Part shown: one piece after another, positions 60,071 through 64,000 of the stretch
Numbering within the stretch: position 1 is the first letter of the stretch
How the letters are laid out: the number at the start of each line of letters is the position of its first letter
Assembly: GCA_040776905.1 (NCBI GenBank)
Contig: JAXGZQ010000001.1
Coordinates: forward strand, 1,710,289-1,774,288
Direction of reading: 5' to 3'
From: SLHU01 sp009929975
GTDB lineage: Bacteria; Bacillota; Clostridia; Saccharofermentanales; UBA5734
Length of the DNA: 64,000 nt
The notes under the pieces: model-generated
The model's database searches: none
The model's input: the letters and a program-made list of their open reading frames with translations, nothing else
Told to the model about the DNA's origin: nothing
Program-made: the position numbers and the translations under genes

Positions 60071-61298
60071 ACGCTTGGAACAGGTCAATGTCGACCGCCT
60101 TGTACCATACGCCCGGAATGCCCGGACTCACAGCAAGGAACAAATCCTGCAGCTTCGAGCATCCCTCCGGGAGTTCGGCTTTGTGAATCCCGTCATCGTG
60201 GATAAGGACCTGAACATCATCGCCGGCCACGGCCGAATCCTGGCCGCCAAGGAGGAAGGCATCAACGAGGTGCCGTGCGTGTTCGCCGAGCACCTGACCG
60301 AAGCACAGAAGCGAGCTTACATTATCGCCGACAACCGTCTGGCCTTAAACGCCGGCTGGGATGCTGAGATGCTGTCGGTCGAAATCGCCGATTTGCAAGG
60401 CGCTGACTTTGATGTCTCGCTTTTAGGTTTTGACAACGCTGAACTCAACAAGCTCCTGAGCGGCATCGAGGACGTAAAAGACGATGACTTTGATGTAGAT
60501 AACGAGCTCAAAAATCCAGCGATCACCCATCTCGGTGACCTGTGGCTCTTAGGCAATCATCGTCTCGTCTGCGGCGACAGCACCAAACCGGAAACCTTTG
60601 CTTTGCTCATGGATGGCAAGCAAGCCAATCTGGTCGTGACAGATCCTCCGTATAACGTCAATTACGAAGGCACTGCCGGTAAGATCAAAAACGACAACAT
60701 GGCCGACGATAAGTTCTATCAATTTCTGCATGACGCTTTCACCCTCACGGAAAAAGCGATGGCCAGAGATGCCAGCATCTATGTTTTCCACGCCGACACC
60801 GAAGGACTCAACTTCCGTAAGGCATTCTCCGATGCCGGGTTTTACCTGTCAGGTACCTGCATCTGGAAGAAACAGTCACTGGTCCTGGGCCGGTCTCCCT
60901 ACCAGTGGCAGCATGAGCCGATCCTGTTTGGCTGGAAGAAAGCCGGAAAGCACGCCTGGTACTCAGACCGCAAGCAGACGACCATCTGGGAATTCGAGAA
61001 GCCTAAGAAGAACGGTGATCATCCCACGATGAAACCGGTGCAGCTGATCGCCTACCCGGTGCTCAATTCCAGCATGACCGGCAGTATCGTTTTGGATCCG
61101 TTTGGTGGTTCTGGTAGCACACTCATCGCTTGTGAGCAGACCGAGCGGGTTTGCTTCATGGTTGAGTTGGATGAAAAGTACTGTGATGTGATCGTTAAAA
61201 GGACCATCGAGCAGTTTGGGTCGAACGAATCCGTTTATCTGATCCGTGATGGTAAGAAGCTGCGCTTTTCCGATGTGGTGGAACATATTCAAGCATAA
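60057..61298 (+). CDS. ParB-domain DNA methyltransferase (beta class)
   Basis: A 413-aa fusion: canonical ParB domain (LVPYARNARTHSKEQILQLRASLREFGFVNPVIVD, IIAGHGRILAAKEEG) followed by the methyltransferase with DPPYNVNYEG and DPFGGSGSTLIACE. The catalytic part is nearly the same as in the left prophage, but the ParB part is clearly a different version. It should methylate N6-adenine or N4-cytosine in phage DNA. Confidence 0.95.
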   Translation: MQVTERLEQVNVDRLVPYARNARTHSKEQILQLRASLREFGFVNPVIVDKDLNIIAGHGRILAAKEEGINEVPCVFAEHLTEAQKRAYIIADNRLALNAGWDAEMLSVEIADLQGADFDVSLLGFDNAELNKLLSGIEDVKDDDFDVDNELKNPAITHLGDLWLLGNHRLVCGDSTKPETFALLMDGKQANLVVTDPPYNVNYEGTAGKIKNDNMADDKFYQFLHDAFTLTEKAMARDASIYVFHADTEGLNFRKAFSDAGFYLSGTCIWKKQSLVLGRSPYQWQHEPILFGWKKAGKHAWYSDRKQTTIWEFEKPKKNGDHPTMKPVQLIAYPVLNSSMTGSIVLDPFGGSGSTLIACEQTERVCFMVELDEKYCDVIVKRTIEQFGSNESVYLIRDGKKLRFSDVVEHIQA

Positions 61299-61373
61299 AC
61301 ATGTTGTGTTATTCACACAGATGACCCCTGCATTGTTTGTTGAGTTTTGTCGGCATTTGTCGTGCGAATCATG

Positions 61374-61401
61374 TTGCTATCCTAACGCTTCAGAGTGATA
61401 G
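61374..61401 (+). promoter_or_regulatory. Promoter of the TTGCTA-N16-TGATAT family, copy D
   Basis: TTGCTA, 16 nt, TGATAG with AGAG before the -10 box, 37 nt before the 291-aa gene. A TTGTCG box 22 nt further upstream recalls the late-promoter repeat. Confidence 0.7.
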
Positions 61402-61437
61402 ATGTACATACCAAATGAAGCATAGGAGGCAAATCGT

Positions 61438-62313
61438 ATGAAGATTTTCTACAACCTTACTGGACAAGACCGCAAAAAGCTGGTGGCTGCTATCAGCCAG
61501 GAACTGACCGTACCGGCCAAATACCTCGGTGCTCCGACCTTCGCCTTTCAAGTTGGCGACTACCACATCGACAAGAACGGCAACATGGAAGGACCGGGCG
61601 ATCTCAATCTGGTAACCATTCTTTTTGCCAAGCACGGCTTTAAAGCATCAAACGTTGAACATCTTGAAGCAGAGGCTTGGGCAGAACGAGAAATTCGCCA
61701 CATGAATCTCGATAGCGAGAACATACCTGACTACTCAAACCAAGGACCCTACGGCGGCGACAACATTCCAGCCTTTGAGGATCTACAAATGACCGAAGCT
61801 GAAGAACTGGGGCTTGGCAGAAGACGCCGCGAGGATTGGCAAGGAGAAAACGGTATGCAGACAGATGATTACACACCCGAAGAATTGGACACCCTGACCA
61901 TTGAGATGCCGCTCGAAGGGTTCACGGAAGAAAACATAGCCAATCTGGAGAAACTAATCGCCAGCAAGGCCAATCTGATTAAAAAGGCGCTCGGTGTCAG
62001 TGCTTTACCGATCGAGCGGACAGAGACAACGCTGCGATTTCCTTGGTTTGCTTTTGGCACACCCGGTGAGGAGGTAGCCGCTTATTCCCGCTTCATTGGC
62101 GCACTCTACGCGACAGCAAAAAAGCAGCAGCGGGTCACGGCCAAAGAGCATCCGGTCGAAAACGAAAAGTTCGCCTTCCGCGTGTTTCTGATTCGGCTGG
62201 GATTTGTCGGAGATGACTACAAGGCAGCCCGCAAGATCTTGCTTCGAAACCTGTCTGGCAACTCAGCCTTTAAGGTAGCTCCCCGAGCAGAGGAGGTTGA
62301 TGACCATGAGTAA
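61438..62313 (+). CDS. Conserved phage protein often annotated 'virulence-related'
   Basis: A 291-aa homologue of 6080-6763. N-terminal LTGQDRKKLVAAISQELTVPAKYLGAPTFAFQVGDYHID and C-terminal RFPWFAFG.., YSRFIGALYATAKKQQRVTAKEHPVENEKFAFRVFLIRLGFVGDD are conserved. The linker is about 60 residues longer, acidic, and has an ARG-rich LGRRRRED patch. Starts at ATG 61438. Role unknown. Confidence 0.8.
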   Translation: MKIFYNLTGQDRKKLVAAISQELTVPAKYLGAPTFAFQVGDYHIDKNGNMEGPGDLNLVTILFAKHGFKASNVEHLEAEAWAEREIRHMNLDSENIPDYSNQGPYGGDNIPAFEDLQMTEAEELGLGRRRREDWQGENGMQTDDYTPEELDTLTIEMPLEGFTEENIANLEKLIASKANLIKKALGVSALPIERTETTLRFPWFAFGTPGEEVAAYSRFIGALYATAKKQQRVTAKEHPVENEKFAFRVFLIRLGFVGDDYKAARKILLRNLSGNSAFKVAPRAEEVDDHE

Positions 62314-62548
62314 ACTACCATCCAAGGCAATGGTTGAAAGCGTGAGACGTCGCTTCCCAACCGGCACTCGTGTAGAACTGGTCCGGATGAACGATCCATA
62401 CTCCAAACTGCAGCCGGGCGATCGCGGAACCGTAGAATTTGTAGACGACATTGGCACTATTTTCTGTTCCTGGGATCGGGGATCCAGTCTGGGCGTGGTT
62501 TATGGTGAGGATGAAGTGATCAAGATCGGGGGTGCCCGCGATGACTGA
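62306..62548 (+). CDS. DUF4314 family protein
   Basis: An 80-aa protein (FPTGTRVELVRMNDPYSKLQPGDRGTVEFVDDIGTIFCSWDRGSSLGVVYGEDEV). The start ATG 62306 is 9-10 nt after GAGGAGG; TTG 62297 and ATG 62300 are too close to the site. Same size as the left homologue; overlaps the next gene by 8 nt. Confidence 0.85.
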   Translation: MSKLPSKAMVESVRRRFPTGTRVELVRMNDPYSKLQPGDRGTVEFVDDIGTIFCSWDRGSSLGVVYGEDEVIKIGGARDD

Positions 62549-62720
62549 CAAAATCAAAGAACAGATCATGGCGATCCGCGACAGTGGTGCGGCCAATATG
62601 ATGGATGCCACTCGGGTCCAGCGCCTGGCATTTGAGCAGGATTTTCATGAGTTGGTGATCTTCATTGAAGAGAACCGTAAGGAGTACACCTGGTTCATTC
62701 TGTACGGCGACGCTGGATAA
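62541..62720 (+). CDS. DUF5049-like small phage protein
   Basis: A 59-aa protein (MTDKIKEQIMAIRDSGAANMMDATRVQRLAFEQDFHELVIFIEENRKEYTWFILYG), in keeping with the DUF5049 pattern as I remember it. ATG 62541 after GGGGG. The left prophage has an unrelated 103-aa gene here. Confidence 0.78.
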   Translation: MTDKIKEQIMAIRDSGAANMMDATRVQRLAFEQDFHELVIFIEENRKEYTWFILYGDAG

Positions 62721-62772
62721 AATAGTACATTATTGCGATCAATAATTGTGTAGTAATCCAAGCAGAATCTGC

Positions 62773-62800
62773 TTGCTATTAGCCTTGCGTAGAGTGATAT
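62773..62800 (+). promoter_or_regulatory. Promoter of the TTGCTA-N16-TGATAT family, copy C
   Basis: TTGCTA, 16 nt, TGATAT with AGAG extension, 33 nt upstream of the 70-aa gene. It sits inside a GCAGAATCTGC inverted repeat region. Confidence 0.75.
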
Positions 62801-62832
62801 ATACACTAATGAAAGCCAAGGAGGACACGAAA

Positions 62833-63045
62833 ATGTGGAAAAACGGGAGAATCGACAACTGCGAATACTGGGTCAAGAGCTACAACGAGCCTTCAATTTA
62901 CGGCATTGAAGAAGGCAGGATTTCCAAACTGACCGTCAAACGCGACGGATGTGAGATCATAAACTACGACCGCGGCTGGGATCTGGAACCTCAAACGGAT
63001 GCTGACCGCAAGATTCTGGCTATGATCCTAGCCAAGTACAACTGA
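62833..63045 (+). CDS. Small conserved phage protein (70 aa)
   Basis: Homologue of 4834-5058: WVKSYNEPSIYGIEEGRISKLTVKRDGCEIINYDRGWDLEP. ATG 62833, with AAGGAGG about 13 nt upstream. It is the last gene before the terminator and terL in both prophages. Function unknown. Confidence 0.8.
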   Translation: MWKNGRIDNCEYWVKSYNEPSIYGIEEGRISKLTVKRDGCEIINYDRGWDLEPQTDADRKILAMILAKYN

Positions 63046-63072
63046 AGGAAATCAGACCTGCACACCCACCAA

Positions 63073-63097
63073 GGACTCCGATCAGGGGTCCTTTTTT
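63073..63097 (+). terminator. Terminator upstream of terL
   Basis: GGACTCC and GGGGTCC (one G-U) around a 5-nt loop, then six T residues. Same place as the terminator at 4756-4776. Confidence 0.85.
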
Positions 63098-63128
63098 GTG
63101 CGGTGAATTCAGAAAGGGGGAAGAAGTC

Positions 63129-64000
63129 ATACGAAAGCTCCAAAAATACAAACCGACGCCGTTTATGGCTTCGGACTCACATTATGATAAGAGAGCCGCC
63201 AACTATGCCGTGTCGTTCATCGAAGCACTATCGCACACGAAAGGCTCATGGGCCGGTAAGCCTTTTGAACTGATCGACTGGCAGGAGCAGATCATCCGCG
63301 ACGTGTTCGGCATCCTGAAGCCCAACGGCTATCGGCAGTTCAACACCGCCTATGTTGAAATCCCGAAGAAGATGGGTAAGTCAGAGCTGGCTGCCGCTAT
63401 TGCCTTACTTCTCACCTGTGGTGATGGGGAAGAACGTGCCGAGGTCTACGGCTGCGCGGCTGACCGGCAGCAGGCATCAATCGTATTTGAGGTGGCGGCC
63501 GATATGGTTCGGATGTGTCCGGCTTTAAGCCGGCGCGTCAAACTCCTGGCATCCACCAAGCGGCTGATCTACCTGCCGACCAACAGCTTTTATCAGGTGC
63601 TGTCTGCGGAAGCCTACTCCAAGCATGGATTCAATATTCATGGCGTCGTATTTGATGAGCTTCATACCCAGCCGAACCGGAAACTATTCGATGTCATGAC
63701 CAAAGGCTCTGGTGATGCCCGAATGCAACCACTGTACTTCCTGATCACCACGGCCGGATCGGATACGAATAGCATCTGCTATGAAACACATCAGAAAGCA
63801 CTGGATATTCTGGAAGGCCGAAAGCACGATGCTACGTTCTATCCGGTCATTTATGGCGCGAAGGAGGATGATGATTGGACCGATCCCAAGATCTGGAAGA
63901 AGGCAAACCCATCGCTGGGCATTACGGTCAGTATCGACAAGGTCAAAGCCGCCTGCGAATCGGCCAAGCAAAATCCGGCCGAAGAGAACAGCTTTCGTCA
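63129..64000 (+). CDS. Terminase large subunit, 5' part (runs off window), probable ATA start
   Basis: The first 290 codons of TerL, homologous to 3127-4728. Walker A IPKKMGKSELAAAIA and Walker B VVFDELHTQ are visible. The frame with homology starts upstream of ATG 63168 as IRKLQKYKPTPF; the first codon aligned with the left ATC is ATA 63129, 8 nt after a GGGGG site. A TTG further upstream is in frame but precedes the site. Confidence 0.85.
   Translation, partial: MRKLQKYKPTPFMASDSHYDKRAANYAVSFIEALSHTKGSWAGKPFELIDWQEQIIRDVFGILKPNGYRQFNTAYVEIPKKMGKSELAAAIALLLTCGDGEERAEVYGCAADRQQASIVFEVAADMVRMCPALSRRVKLLASTKRLIYLPTNSFYQVLSAEAYSKHGFNIHGVVFDELHTQPNRKLFDVMTKGSGDARMQPLYFLITTAGSDTNSICYETHQKALDILEGRKHDATFYPVIYGAKEDDDWTDPKIWKKANPSLGITVSIDKVKAACESAKQNPAEENSFR

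Noticed and set aside
1..64000. CRISPR array, tRNA, rRNA, attachment site or integrase
   Set aside because: No regularly spaced repeats, no cloverleaf or rRNA stretch, and no recombinase pattern were seen; att sites are probably outside the window.

Overview
The window looks like a low-GC Firmicute (Clostridia-type) chromosome or contig. Nearly every gene has a strong AAAGGAGG-type ribosome binding site, many genes overlap by 4 nt, and the efflux-pump segment is very AT-rich. No tRNA, rRNA, CRISPR array or integrase is visible.

Layout. (1) 1-22.2 kb, minus strand: early, replication and packaging half of a cos-type tailed prophage, ending inside the major capsid gene at the left edge. In transcription order it has a sigma-like regulator, two small proteins, DUF2800 (RecB-like nuclease), DUF2815, family A DNA polymerase, Zn-ribbon, Rha, DUF4406, VapE, VRR-NUC, SNF2 helicase (broken), DUF1492 late regulator, HNH, TerS, MetK, ParB-methyltransferase, small proteins, TerL, portal, Clp-type prohead protease and capsid. 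(2) 22.4-30.3 kb, plus strand: a defence operon joining an ABC-three-component system (HNH-like protein, small middle protein, DUF2326 ATPase) to a small HTH regulator and a complete type III restriction-modification pair. (3) 30.4-33.5 kb: a dead McrB N-terminus and a 919-aa SF1 helicase. (4) 34.0-36.6 kb: MarR regulator with a palindromic operator, MATE efflux pump and YugP-like membrane Zn protease. (5) 36.9-44.0 kb: type I restriction genes with an N-terminally truncated hsdM, intact hsdS and hsdR, then an XRE regulator and an ImmA/IrrE metallopeptidase. (6) 44.1-64 kb, plus strand: a second prophage of the same type as (1) but with higher GC. It starts with a Com-like zinc finger and the sigma-like gene and runs off the right edge inside TerL.

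The two prophages are collinear homologues in head-to-head orientation, so they can be compared with each other. That comparison gives the best new signals: a bipartite element TACTCA-N13-TGTCCTGTGRA, present three times in each prophage at matching places with an invariant spacer; a promoter family TTGCTA-N16-TGATAT; a late promoter followed by a terminator just ahead of HNH/cos/terminase; conserved non-coding sequence between HNH and TerS that is probably cos; and terL genes whose reading frame and Shine-Dalgarno point to ATC or ATA start codons. Cargo genes differ at two shared slots: between DUF1492 and HNH, and between TerS and the methyltransferase.

How the parts fit: the sigma-like protein probably switches on the replication operon through the bipartite elements. 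PolA, VapE, VRR-NUC and SNF2 replicate the phage DNA. The DUF1492 protein probably relieves the late terminator so that HNH, TerS and TerL can cut and package at cos. The methyltransferase (with phage-borne SAM synthetase in the left prophage) modifies phage DNA. The 22-kb island between the prophages is largely anti-phage defence, part of it intact (ABC-3C/type III) and part decayed (McrB, HsdM).
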